Positions 17,405 through 26,057 of a stretch of 64,000 nucleotides of DNA are shown here, piece after piece. The translations under genes and the position numbers were made by a program. Each line of letters starts with the position of its first letter. The first letter of the stretch is position 1. The notes under the pieces were generated by a model. It searched no databases. It was not told the DNA's origin and saw only the letters and a program-made list of their open reading frames with translations. Source of the stretch: Acidimicrobium ferrooxidans (GTDB taxonomy: Bacteria > Actinomycetota > Geothermincolia > Fen-727 > Anoxymicrobiaceae); contig DYIU01000001.1 in assembly GCA_020723485.1 (NCBI GenBank), forward strand, positions 372,001-436,000, read 5' to 3'.

Positions 17405-18046
17405 TCAGGACCTCCCGGCATGATCGACAGACTGCCCCGGGCCTCGTGGGCCCAGCTCTCCGAGGAGTATCGCCGCCAGTTCTTTCGGGTGACTCGACAT
17501 CACAGAGTGGTCGGACTCTATTTCGAAGTAATCCCAGTTGTCCCTTGCCGCGTTTCTTTTAACAGCCTCGTATGTCGGGCGGCCGAGCGCGACAAACTCG
17601 CTCCGCGTGCAGTGTATGTAGGTCTTGGGTATCCGCCGCATCTTCTCCTCGTCGAAGTGAAGGGTCTCGAGGAACGGCGGGTCCTGCGGCAGGTAGTAAT
17701 CCTTCGAGCTGAACCCCATGTCCTCGAAGATACCGTACAGCGAGTCGCCGTCGCGCGGCACAGAGGAGTCTACGTAGACCAGGTGCCTCAACCTTTCGGG
17801 CATCCTGTCCGCCACGCCGGTTATCACGAACGACGCATAGCTGTGGCCGACCAGCATGACGCCGCTCAGCTCGTGCTCCTCGAAGAGGGAGCAGACCTGA
17901 GAGATGTGTCCGTCGAGCGTCGACCGGTCTGGCCTGGACAGGGAAGGGGCGAAGGTCTTGTGTCCCTCAGCCTGGAGCAGAGGCACGACACCGTCCCAGA
18001 TGCTCCCGTCCCTTTGTCCGCCGTGCACCAGAACGAAGTCAGCCAT
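17405..18046 (-). CDS. Alpha/beta hydrolase, esterase (EstC/HNL-like)
   Basis: 213 aa from ATG 18046; a longer frame to 18127 is possible but the core starts at ADFVLVHGG. The HGG oxyanion segment, the nucleophile Ser69 in GHSYAS, the DSSVPRDGDS strand and the late His in DHSVMSSHP fit the small esterase/hydroxynitrile-lyase-like group. It is cytoplasmic. It overlaps in transcription with the FAD gene downstream (one-base gap), which suggests that both act on one small hydrophobic substrate, but this is inference. Confidence 0.85.
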   Translation of the reverse strand: MADFVLVHGGQRDGSIWDGVVPLLQAEGHKTFAPSLSRPDRSTLDGHISQVCSLFEEHELSGVMLVGHSYASFVITGVADRMPERLRHLVYVDSSVPRDGDSLYGIFEDMGFSSKDYYLPQDPPFLETLHFDEEKMRRIPKTYIHCTRSEFVALGRPTYEAVKRNAARDNWDYFEIESDHSVMSSHPKELAAILLGELGPRGPGQSVDHAGRS

Positions 18047-18173
18047 CTGAACCCCCGATGCCGTTTCAATGATTCTAGCACTGACAGGTATGCCGGGACC
18101 TGTTAAAAAAAGGTAACCTCCTTTCAAGTAGAATGGAACACCTGAAAGTCATTCACGGTGCCTTACCCCGATT

Positions 18174-19223
18174 GTGACTGTACGGAAGGGGGTGTCGAAC
18201 GCGAGCGGTATTCCAGGGAACCTCCTCACCACGGCCATGGCGGTGATGCCACATACGGACGTCGACCGGGCCCTCGAGATGGCCCTCTCGCTGGACGTGC
18301 CCTTCTGGCCGCAGCTCCCGAACTTCAGCTACTACGAGGACATGTACGTCCAGGCGGCAGAGCACTTTCCGGGCATCATCCTCGACCTCGAGGAGCGGAT
18401 GCTCCGGTTCTCGATAGAGAAGTTCGCCGAGGAGCTGGAGGATGCACTTCTCAAGATGGAGGACCCGGCGTTCCTCGATGTCAGCGAGACCTACTCGGTC
18501 GTGTACCACCGGTTCCTCGAACTGGATCTCTCCGACCGTCCGGCCATCCGTGGGCAGCTCGAGGGCCCCATTAGCTTCGGATATAACATCCTCGACCAGG
18601 ACGGCAGGCCCATCCTGTTCGACGACACCGTGCGGGATTTCATGCTGGATTTCATGGCGAGGCGGGTAAACGCCCAGTCGGCCCGGCTGAAGGAGCTCAA
18701 TCCCAACGCTTTCATGTTCGTGGATGAGCCGGGCCTGCAGTACCTCTTCTCGGCCATGTCCGGCTATAGCGACCTGCAGGCCAGAGGTGACATGGAGCGG
18801 TTCTTCGCCGCCGTGGAGCGCCCAAGGGGCGTCCACCTCTGCGGGAACCCGGACTGGGATTTCCTGCTCGACCTCGACCTGGACGTCCTGTCCCTCGACG
18901 TTTACACGAACGGGGAAATACTCGCATCGTATGCCCCCTCCGTAAAGAGGTACCTGGAACGTGGCGGTCGCATTGTGTGGGGCATCGTTCCCACGAGCTT
19001 CGAGGCGTTCTCACAGGAGGAACTGCCTTCCCTCATCGCACGACTGGAGGAAGTCTGGGAGACGCTCTGGTCAAAAGGCATCGACAGGGAGCTCATGATA
19101 TCCCGCAGCATGATATCGCCGGCCACCTGCTGCCTGATAAACCCCGACAAGGAGCGCACTGTCGAGCGCGCGTTCGGCTCGGTCAAGCAGATGGCCGACA
19201 TCCTGAAAACGCGCTACCTCTAG
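18174..19223 (+). CDS. MetE/UROD-like zinc methyltransferase-type protein
   Basis: 349 aa from GTG 18174, without a clear SD; the conserved N-terminal part (GIPGNLLTTAMAVMPHTDVD) requires a start close to here. The barrel resembles the C-terminal half of cobalamin-independent methionine synthase: DEPGLQ, then His221-x-Cys223 in VHLCGNPD, and Cys319-Cys320 in SPATCCL, which would form the zinc site. The N-terminal folate-binding half of MetE is absent, so it may use a corrinoid protein or another methyl donor. It is divergent from the hydrolase gene. Confidence 0.8.
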   Translation: MTVRKGVSNASGIPGNLLTTAMAVMPHTDVDRALEMALSLDVPFWPQLPNFSYYEDMYVQAAEHFPGIILDLEERMLRFSIEKFAEELEDALLKMEDPAFLDVSETYSVVYHRFLELDLSDRPAIRGQLEGPISFGYNILDQDGRPILFDDTVRDFMLDFMARRVNAQSARLKELNPNAFMFVDEPGLQYLFSAMSGYSDLQARGDMERFFAAVERPRGVHLCGNPDWDFLLDLDLDVLSLDVYTNGEILASYAPSVKRYLERGGRIVWGIVPTSFEAFSQEELPSLIARLEEVWETLWSKGIDRELMISRSMISPATCCLINPDKERTVERAFGSVKQMADILKTRYL

Positions 19224-19340
19224 GTTCAAGACACCCTCCGCTCAAATGACAGCCCCGTTGTGCCGATGTACTGGTTGGACGTCGCGGGTCATCCACCGAA
19301 CCGCCGGTCCGGCTATTGCCATCACGGGAGAAGGAGCGTC

Positions 19341-20180
19341 ATGAGCAGCACGGATTTCCATGGATTCAACAGGGCCCGGCCGTGGCTGGTCGAGCGCAGG
19401 GAGTTCCTAGCGGACCTGGCGAAGGTCGCCGGCGGGATAATCTGCCTGGGAGGCATCGCGGGGCTGGTCGGTTGCGGGGTGACTGAGCTCACCGAGCCGG
19501 CGGTGAAGAACCCGGCCGGGGAGCCGGCCTCTTACGACAGGAAAACGCTGGTCGAAGAGTTCGAAAAGATGCTGCCGTTCTACCGTCAGACGGTAGAGAA
19601 GTCCATGGGAGCCGACAAGGCGAAGGGTGTCGTACGCGATGCCACCGAGGACTACAGGAAGACCATGTACGCGGTTCCCTACATCGGTGATGTAAAGTAC
19701 CCGCTGCCGGAAACCCTGGTCCAGAGCGCCGCCGCCCTTTCCTTCTACAGGGCCCTCCGGTCCGCGGGCGCCTCTGAAGACGAGGCCGAAAAGGTCATCT
19801 ACGACGCGGGCGCCGCCTCCATACGGTCTGCTCCAGCGGCCGAGATGCAGGCGGTCGGCGCCTACCAGTTCACACAGCAGTGGTACGACATGCAAAAGAT
19901 GCTCTCCGCAAAATCCCAGGAAAAGCACTACCCGGGTGACTGGGTTTACAGCTTCGTGGAAGGCGTGCCCGGAGAGTTCGACTGGGGTTGGGACTTCACC
20001 GAGTGCGGCATCGTCAAGCTCTACAAGCCGAACGGCTTGCTCTCCCTCGTCCCGCAGCTCTGCAAACTCGACTTCGTGGCGAGCGAGGTCCAGGGGACCG
20101 GCCTCCGGCGCACCACCACCCTGGCGACGGGCGGCAGCAGGTGCGACTTCAGGTACAAACAGGGACGCGAGGCTGCCTGA
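19341..20180 (+). CDS. L-2-amino-thiazoline-4-carboxylate (ATC) hydrolase-like lipoprotein
   Basis: 279 aa from ATG 19341 (GGAGAAGGAGCGTC upstream). The C-terminal two-thirds match the ATC-hydrolase family: DWGWDFTECGIVKLYK, LVPQLCKLDFV and the final TLATGGSRCDFRYK. Before it is an export signal: twin Arg (RREFL, residues 19-23), a hydrophobic stretch and LVGC with Cys45 as a lipobox, so the protein may be Tat-exported and lipid-anchored. Family members are usually cytoplasmic, so the signal is unusual. The reaction in this organism is unproven. Confidence 0.8.
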   Translation: MSSTDFHGFNRARPWLVERREFLADLAKVAGGIICLGGIAGLVGCGVTELTEPAVKNPAGEPASYDRKTLVEEFEKMLPFYRQTVEKSMGADKAKGVVRDATEDYRKTMYAVPYIGDVKYPLPETLVQSAAALSFYRALRSAGASEDEAEKVIYDAGAASIRSAPAAEMQAVGAYQFTQQWYDMQKMLSAKSQEKHYPGDWVYSFVEGVPGEFDWGWDFTECGIVKLYKPNGLLSLVPQLCKLDFVASEVQGTGLRRTTTLATGGSRCDFRYKQGREAA

Positions 20181-20242
20181 GCTACCGCTGGAGGACCATG
20201 ACGGAGGGACAGCAGCCCTTTTCGGCTGAGTTCATGCTCTTT

Positions 20243-23200
20243 TCAGTCCGCGAACCCTCCGATTGAATCAGTTCCGGCTCCGCGGTTATCCCAGTACATC
20301 GCTCTTTCCACAATCACCTTGCCGCCGGTTGTGAGTGACCTGACCATTACCGAAGCCCGTCCATCGATGCCGGAGTGCTCAGCCATATTGAACGTCCTTC
20401 GGGAATTCGCCGGTATCTTCTCCGTCCTTGTGACGTTCCTCGCACCGTCCGATGTCATGTAGGTAACCACTACCGCCACTTCGGAGGAGCCCGGATTCTG
20501 CACCGTGGTCCACGTCTCTCTCCCTCCGGAGGTCTGCCCGTCGGGCAGGAAGAACCTCCCGTGAGGAGTTTCGAGCCCGATCGAGTCGTGGCACGCCTCG
20601 CCGGTGCCGGACACCCAGTACATGGAGCGCTCGGCGATGATGGGAAGTGAGCCGGTCACGCGCGTAGAGAAATCGGTCCCGGGAAGGTAGTCGTTCACCC
20701 TTATCGTCTTCCTGGAGTCCGGCGGCATCGAGACCGGGTTCTCCGGGTGCGCCTTCGGCCCATCCGGCGTCATGTAGGTTATGTTGACGTCCACCGCGCT
20801 CGAGTTGGGATTCTGGACGAGCACGTACGTGGTGAACCCCCAGGCGGTTGTGCCCTCGGCAAGGTAGAAACCGGGCGCGGCCCCCGTCGCCCCGATGGAG
20901 TCGTGCCCCTCGCGGCGGTCGTTCCTGTACATCGAGCGCTCCGGGATGACCGGCAGGTCGCTTGTCAGCTCGATGGACGCGTTCCGGGCCCCGATATCGG
21001 CCGCCATGCTGAAAGAGGCGCGGGAGCCCGCTCGCACGACCTTCTTGACCGTGACGGGCGCCGCCCCCTCGATCATGTAGGTGATGTCGCAGGTGGCATC
21101 GCTTCCGTTCGGGTTCTGTACGCACAGCCAGGTCTCGAAACCGTAATCACTGCAACCCTCGGGGAAATACCAGGCCTTCTGGGGGCTGTTCACTCCGATC
21201 GAGTTGTGCCCCTCGATGCCCCCGTTCCACGACATGGTACGATCGACGGCGATGTCGAGTCCCTCCACGCAGTACACGAAGGTGGAAAAATCTGTGGAGG
21301 GCACGACCTCGGCAGGATTCAGGCGGAGTTGGCTCTCGGACTTGAGCGGGAACGTACCGCCATTGACCGGGCCCCCCTCCGTCATGTAGGTCACCCGGAC
21401 ATCGATGCCCTGGTCGTTGGGGTTCTCGACGCTTATATACGTGTCGAAGCCCCAGGCCGTGGAGCCCTCCGCGAGGTACCACGCCGGCTGCGCGACACGA
21501 AAAGCTACCGGGTTGGACACGCCCCACGCCGTCGAATGGACCGTCACCTGGCAGTCGCCCCCAACACCCGGAGGCACCGCTACCTGGATCTGCCCGCCTG
21601 CCCACTGAGCGTACCCCGTCACCCGCGCGTCGCCGAATGACACGTATGAGGCGCCCCGCGGCGAGCCGAAGTTGCTGCCGGTTATGGTCACCATGTCGCC
21701 GGGCTTTCCCACGCTCTTCGAGAGAGAGTCGATGTGCGCGGTGGACCACCTGACCTGAAACCCGCCGGCGAGCGTCGCGCTCTTCGCATCGTCGTTGGTA
21801 ACGACCACGTCCCAGGCGCCCGGCTGGGCGCCGGCCAGGTCGAATGTGCATGTAACCTGGGTCTCGGATGCAACGTTCACATCTGTCGCGGTTATGTCCG
21901 CCTGGCCCGCCTTCTTGAGGGCGACCGTCGCCCCGGCCCTGAAGCCGGTGCCTGCGAGGTCGGTGACATCGACGATGTCGCCGGTGAACCCGGAAGGCGG
22001 CGTGACGCCCGCAACGGTCGGCGCGGGGTACTCGACCGTGAAGCCCTCGGCAAGGGTGTCCCCTTCACCGTCATCGTTCTGCACGAACACGTCCCACTTG
22101 CCTGCCTCCAGGCCGGTCAGGTCGAAGTCGCACCTTGCGTGTGTGCCGGAGTCCACCACGACGTTAGTGGCCTCGACCTCGGCGGCGTCCCGGACGAGCC
22201 ACGCCCGCATCCCGGCGCGGAACTCGGTCCCCGCCAGGTCGGTGATATGAACCGGCCCGGTGTTTATCCCACTGCCTGGTGTGATCAAGGCCACGTCGGG
22301 GGGTGGGTAGTCGACCTTGAAGCCGCCCTCGAGCGTGTCTCCGTACCCGTCCTCATTCTGTATGACCACGCTGTAGTAACCGACCGCCGCGCCCGTGATA
22401 TCAAAATCGCAGGAGATGCTCTGCGGGGAGACGACCTCGACGTTGGTGGCATCGATATCAACCGTTCCGTTGGTGAGCTTCACGTCCGGGAACGTCCCGC
22501 TGGAGTAGAAGCCGGTGCCCTCCAGGTTATCAATGTGCACCGGCCCGGTGTTGTACCCGTAACCCGGGTAGAGCACGTCGATGAGCGGCTTGACGTGGAA
22601 GTCGGTGCTCACACTGCCGGCGTCGGTGAAGACGGTGAGGATCCCGGTGCAAGCGCCGTGGGGCACCGTGCAGGTGATCTGCGTGTCGCCCCATGAGACC
22701 ACGTCGGCGGCGATGCCATTGAACAGCACCCTGTCCTCCGCGGTGCGCGGGGCGCCGAAGTTCGCGCCGTCAATGACCACCTGTTCACCCACGCAGGCCA
22801 CACCAGGCGTCACAGAGCCTATCGTCGGCGTCGCGCCGACGAGCGCTATGCTCGAGCTGTAGACGTCAGACATGTTGCCCGGCATCGCCCTGTCACGGAA
22901 CTTCACGTAGACCGTCCGCAGGCCCGCCTGGTGCTCGAGCTCCCAGGATGTGTTCGGTTCCCAGCGCTGCCAGGAGCAACCCGTAAACGCCGGGTCGTCG
23001 TTGCTTATCATCATGTCGAGCATCCCTGAGAGTGTGTCCGTTGCGTCGTTTGTCAGGGTCACGCGCGTATCGACCGTCGAAGGCGCCCCTCCGTTTATCT
23101 GGAATGCTGTGCAGGCCGGAGGGACCAGGTCGGCCGCAGCACTCTTCGAGACCGTGACCGTCTTGTTGGTCGGCGTCGTTTCAGAGGAAGCATGGTCCAC

Positions 23201-25123
23201 CCTGGTGGTCACCTCGTAGGTGCGGTGGTCGGGCCCGGCGTTGTCGAAGACGTCACCGAACGCACCGTTTGCGACCTCGTAGTAGTAGCCGCCGGTCAGG
23301 TATGGCATCGGGAACTCCATGCAGGTGTTCTTGAGATCACCGCTCCAGTCGCCGCCGGGGGTTATCTCACGCCCGGTGAAGTGGTTGGTCACGGTGCAAT
23401 CCACGGTCTCGGCGCTGCCGGGGACCGGGTTCCAGGCCGTCTGCACCGATGGGGTCGTGAGGTTGTTGAGGTTGGTCGGGCCCCCGACGTTGGTCCCCGC
23501 GTACGACGGCCACGAGTACTGAAGGGGGTTCCCACCCTGGTCGTTTGCGAGCTTGTAGTAGAAGTTTACGACGTTGCCGTTGTCCACTTCCACGAACCTG
23601 TACCCGGGATACCTCCAGAGGGCGGAGATGTCGCCTCCGTCGCTCTCCGGGAACTGGGTGCAGGTTGTGTTCACGAACTTGACCTCGCCGCCGCCCAGCT
23701 CCCAGCCTATCGACCCGTAGGAGTCGGAGTGGTCGTGGCCCGAGAGGACCAGCGCCACGTTGTTCTCGCGGAGCAGCTTGATGAGGGCAAGCCGTCCCGC
23801 CCCCTTCCCGCCCATCTTCAGAAGCCCGAAGAGGGACGCGTCGTCGAACATGGTGCCGTACCCGTTCAGTTTCCACGGGTCGTGGTGCATGAGCACGGTT
23901 CGCATCTTCGCGGAGGTATGCGCCTCCAGGTCGTTCTTGAGCCAGAGCAGCTGGCCCGTGAAGTTGTTCTCATTCACCGCGTCCTCGCGCGCTTGGGACC
24001 ACCCGGACTGCCACGGGTCGCCGCCCGATGAGACCTGCCCCTGCCACTTGCCCGGCAGCAGAATCTCGTTGGGGATGCCCCAGTGGAGGTTCCTGTCCGC
24101 GACGCTCCAGTCCATGGTGTTCGCCGACGTGAAATGGTAATCCGACCCGTAATCGAAGGAGAAATACTGCGGGCCGAAAAGATCCCTCCAGGAGGCCATG
24201 TAGTCCTCCTCGAGTTTCGTGTTCCACAGGTTATACCGCGCGTAGCCATCGTGGTTGCCGACCGACATGAACACCGGGACGTCCAGCTTCAGGGTCTCTT
24301 CGTAGAACCAGTCCATCTCGAACCACGGCTCGTAGTACTTTCCGTTCCACGGGGAGTTCCTGTAGGCGCTGAAGTCGGCGTAGTTCTCCTGGTAGAGCCA
24401 CTTCTGCGAGAGGTCGTAGTCCCCCGTGTAGACAAGGAAGTCCGGCCTGGCGCGGTTCATCTCGCCTATCGTCTTGTGGTAGAAGGTCGCGCCGTAGCCG
24501 TCGGTCTCGCTGAACGTCTCTGTCCGGTACTTCCTCTCCAGGACGGTCGACGTCGGGAACTCGGCCTCGGGCCCCCACACGTGGATGTCCGTCATCTGGC
24601 CCACGGTGAAGTTGTCCTTGTACTGCTCGACCGTCTGAAGCGCGTGAGGCTGCGAGTCGGCCAGCAATGTGCCGTCTTCGAGGTGCGCCGCAACCGTAAG
24701 GTCGAAGAGGTGCAGGGGCACGCTCTCCGGGATGTCGACGGTCACCAGGTAGATGAGCGCACGCGGGTTGTTGACCCGCGAGTACTCGGGCCAATGGGTG
24801 CTGAAACCGATAGTGAAACTGTCCACCGGCAACGTCCTGGTGACCGGATATGCGGCGTTTGTAGTGGTCACCGTCACCTCGAATCCGGTAATGTGCGGCA
24901 GCCCCTTGCTCCAGTCCTGGTTTCTAGGATCGAACTCCAGCGTAAGAGCTTCACCACACTTCTCGATCGCGGGATAGCCGAGTGTCGGGTAGATGACCTG
25001 CTTGATCCGGTCACGGTTTATCGGGACGGCTGCACGCGCGGCGGCAGGAGCCAGCACCATGACGCCGGACAGCATCCCGAAAGCGATTGCGAATACAAGG
25101 GCAGCGGACAACAGCTTCCTCAT
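20243..25123 (-). CDS. Secreted calcineurin-like metallophosphoesterase with IPT/TIG domains and four-repeat stalk
   Basis: 1626 aa; ATG 25123 follows GGAGGACATC and opens a signal peptide (MRKLLSAALVFAIAFG). A metallophosphatase domain follows with D179xH181, GD235, N290-H291 (GNHDGY), H413 and H463xH465 (SGHDHS). After a linker come five IPT/TIG-like domains (signatures such as VTPGVACVGEQVVIDGANFG and LAGTGFRAG) and then four approximately 100-residue repeats (WYLAEGSTAWGF to ERAMYW). It would be a surface or released phosphoesterase; the substrate is unknown. It is the longest of the three stalk proteins and has no close neighbour of the same strand. Confidence 0.9.
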   Translation of the reverse strand: MRKLLSAALVFAIAFGMLSGVMVLAPAAARAAVPINRDRIKQVIYPTLGYPAIEKCGEALTLEFDPRNQDWSKGLPHITGFEVTVTTTNAAYPVTRTLPVDSFTIGFSTHWPEYSRVNNPRALIYLVTVDIPESVPLHLFDLTVAAHLEDGTLLADSQPHALQTVEQYKDNFTVGQMTDIHVWGPEAEFPTSTVLERKYRTETFSETDGYGATFYHKTIGEMNRARPDFLVYTGDYDLSQKWLYQENYADFSAYRNSPWNGKYYEPWFEMDWFYEETLKLDVPVFMSVGNHDGYARYNLWNTKLEEDYMASWRDLFGPQYFSFDYGSDYHFTSANTMDWSVADRNLHWGIPNEILLPGKWQGQVSSGGDPWQSGWSQAREDAVNENNFTGQLLWLKNDLEAHTSAKMRTVLMHHDPWKLNGYGTMFDDASLFGLLKMGGKGAGRLALIKLLRENNVALVLSGHDHSDSYGSIGWELGGGEVKFVNTTCTQFPESDGGDISALWRYPGYRFVEVDNGNVVNFYYKLANDQGGNPLQYSWPSYAGTNVGGPTNLNNLTTPSVQTAWNPVPGSAETVDCTVTNHFTGREITPGGDWSGDLKNTCMEFPMPYLTGGYYYEVANGAFGDVFDNAGPDHRTYEVTTRVDHASSETTPTNKTVTVSKSAAADLVPPACTAFQINGGAPSTVDTRVTLTNDATDTLSGMLDMMISNDDPAFTGCSWQRWEPNTSWELEHQAGLRTVYVKFRDRAMPGNMSDVYSSSIALVGATPTIGSVTPGVACVGEQVVIDGANFGAPRTAEDRVLFNGIAADVVSWGDTQITCTVPHGACTGILTVFTDAGSVSTDFHVKPLIDVLYPGYGYNTGPVHIDNLEGTGFYSSGTFPDVKLTNGTVDIDATNVEVVSPQSISCDFDITGAAVGYYSVVIQNEDGYGDTLEGGFKVDYPPPDVALITPGSGINTGPVHITDLAGTEFRAGMRAWLVRDAAEVEATNVVVDSGTHARCDFDLTGLEAGKWDVFVQNDDGEGDTLAEGFTVEYPAPTVAGVTPPSGFTGDIVDVTDLAGTGFRAGATVALKKAGQADITATDVNVASETQVTCTFDLAGAQPGAWDVVVTNDDAKSATLAGGFQVRWSTAHIDSLSKSVGKPGDMVTITGSNFGSPRGASYVSFGDARVTGYAQWAGGQIQVAVPPGVGGDCQVTVHSTAWGVSNPVAFRVAQPAWYLAEGSTAWGFDTYISVENPNDQGIDVRVTYMTEGGPVNGGTFPLKSESQLRLNPAEVVPSTDFSTFVYCVEGLDIAVDRTMSWNGGIEGHNSIGVNSPQKAWYFPEGCSDYGFETWLCVQNPNGSDATCDITYMIEGAAPVTVKKVVRAGSRASFSMAADIGARNASIELTSDLPVIPERSMYRNDRREGHDSIGATGAAPGFYLAEGTTAWGFTTYVLVQNPNSSAVDVNITYMTPDGPKAHPENPVSMPPDSRKTIRVNDYLPGTDFSTRVTGSLPIIAERSMYWVSGTGEACHDSIGLETPHGRFFLPDGQTSGGRETWTTVQNPGSSEVAVVVTYMTSDGARNVTRTEKIPANSRRTFNMAEHSGIDGRASVMVRSLTTGGKVIVERAMYWDNRGAGTDSIGGFAD

Positions 25124-25284
25124 GATGTCCTCCAACTGAGAGCGGGCACGCCTTCCGCGGTTTCAAAGAGCATTTGAACTGGTCTTCAGTCAACTTGAGT
25201 TCGTTCAATAGGGAATCGGCAGGGCAATCGTAGAAATTAAGCAGGAGAGGTCAATGAAAGCACGCGGACTCCAGGCCGGTCGGA

Positions 25285-25896
25285 TCAACCGGTGGAGAAC
25301 ACGCCGTCGGCGAGCATGTCGACCATCTCTTCGCCGGTCCTGACGAGGTCGAACGCCCCGTCCGCCAGGCACCAGTCGTAGACGATCCCCCTGTAGCAGT
25401 GGATGGTCAGCCTGGCGAGGTCCCCGGCGCTGATGTCCGCGCGGATCTCGCCCTTCTCCTGGCCTTCGCGGTACAGCGCCTCGACTACTGAGTAGAGGGC
25501 CCTCTTCTCGTTTCCCAGGTATGACGCTCTCTTGTCCGGGCCGATCTGCGTGTGGTACGTGACCTTGGTCCTCTTGATGCCCATGTCGGCCATGAACCTC
25601 ATGGTCGCCGCCGTGAAGGCGCGCAGCTTATCGCGGTAGTCTCCCCTGATCGCCAGGTCTTCGAGCAGCCGCTGGTAGAAGTCGTCCGCCTTGAGGAACT
25701 CCTCCATGAGTATCTGGTCCTTGGCCTTGAAGTGGTGGTAGAAGGCACCGGTCGAGACCCCGGCTTTCTCGCAGATCTCGATTATCGAGACGTTCTCGTA
25801 GCCCTTGCTGTCGAAGAGTTCAATGGCGGTATCGAAGATCTCCTGGCGGGTCTTCGCCGCCTGCTCCTTCCTGGTCGTCACGGTGTCTTTTGCCAT
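25285..25896 (-). CDS. TetR-family transcriptional regulator
   Basis: 203 aa from ATG 25896 (GGGGGAAGAGC upstream); the longer frame to 26055 crosses the promoter. The N-terminal HTH is typical (IFDTAIELFDSKGYENVSI, then KAGVSTGAFYHHFKAKDQIL). The rest is a ligand-binding helical domain. It is divergent from the CoA-ligase operon starting at 26058, and a near-perfect dyad at 25986-26014 covers that promoter. It probably represses the operon and itself in response to an acyl-CoA or aromatic-CoA ligand. Confidence 0.92.
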   Translation of the reverse strand: MAKDTVTTRKEQAAKTRQEIFDTAIELFDSKGYENVSIIEICEKAGVSTGAFYHHFKAKDQILMEEFLKADDFYQRLLEDLAIRGDYRDKLRAFTAATMRFMADMGIKRTKVTYHTQIGPDKRASYLGNEKRALYSVVEALYREGQEKGEIRADISAGDLARLTIHCYRGIVYDWCLADGAFDLVRTGEEMVDMLADGVFSTG

Positions 25897-25954
25897 GCTC
25901 TTCCCCCAGACGATCGGCCTTCTGCCGGTTCCCGCACATTGCGGATATTCACTC

Positions 25955-25984
25955 TTGACTACCCGGATTTCAGGGATATATATT
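25955..25984 (+). promoter_or_regulatory. Promoter of the acyl-CoA catabolic operon
   Basis: TTGACT (25955-25960), an 18-base spacer and TATATT (25979-25984) upstream of the CoA-ligase start at 26058 resemble a sigma-70 type promoter. Confidence 0.5.
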
Positions 25985-25985
25985 A

Positions 25986-26014
25986 ACATAACCAATTCGC
26001 CGAATGCATTATGT
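25986..26014. promoter_or_regulatory. Dyad operator, probable TetR site
   Basis: ACATAA (25986-25991) and TTATGT (26009-26014) flank an inner inverted repeat ATTCG (25995-25999), C, CGAAT (26001-26005), all centred at 26000. The dyad lies just downstream of the -10 box and between the TetR gene and its likely target operon. Confidence 0.6.
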
Positions 26015-26057
26015 ATTCTGTCGATCGCGGCGGTACGCTCGAAAGGGGGAATCATCC

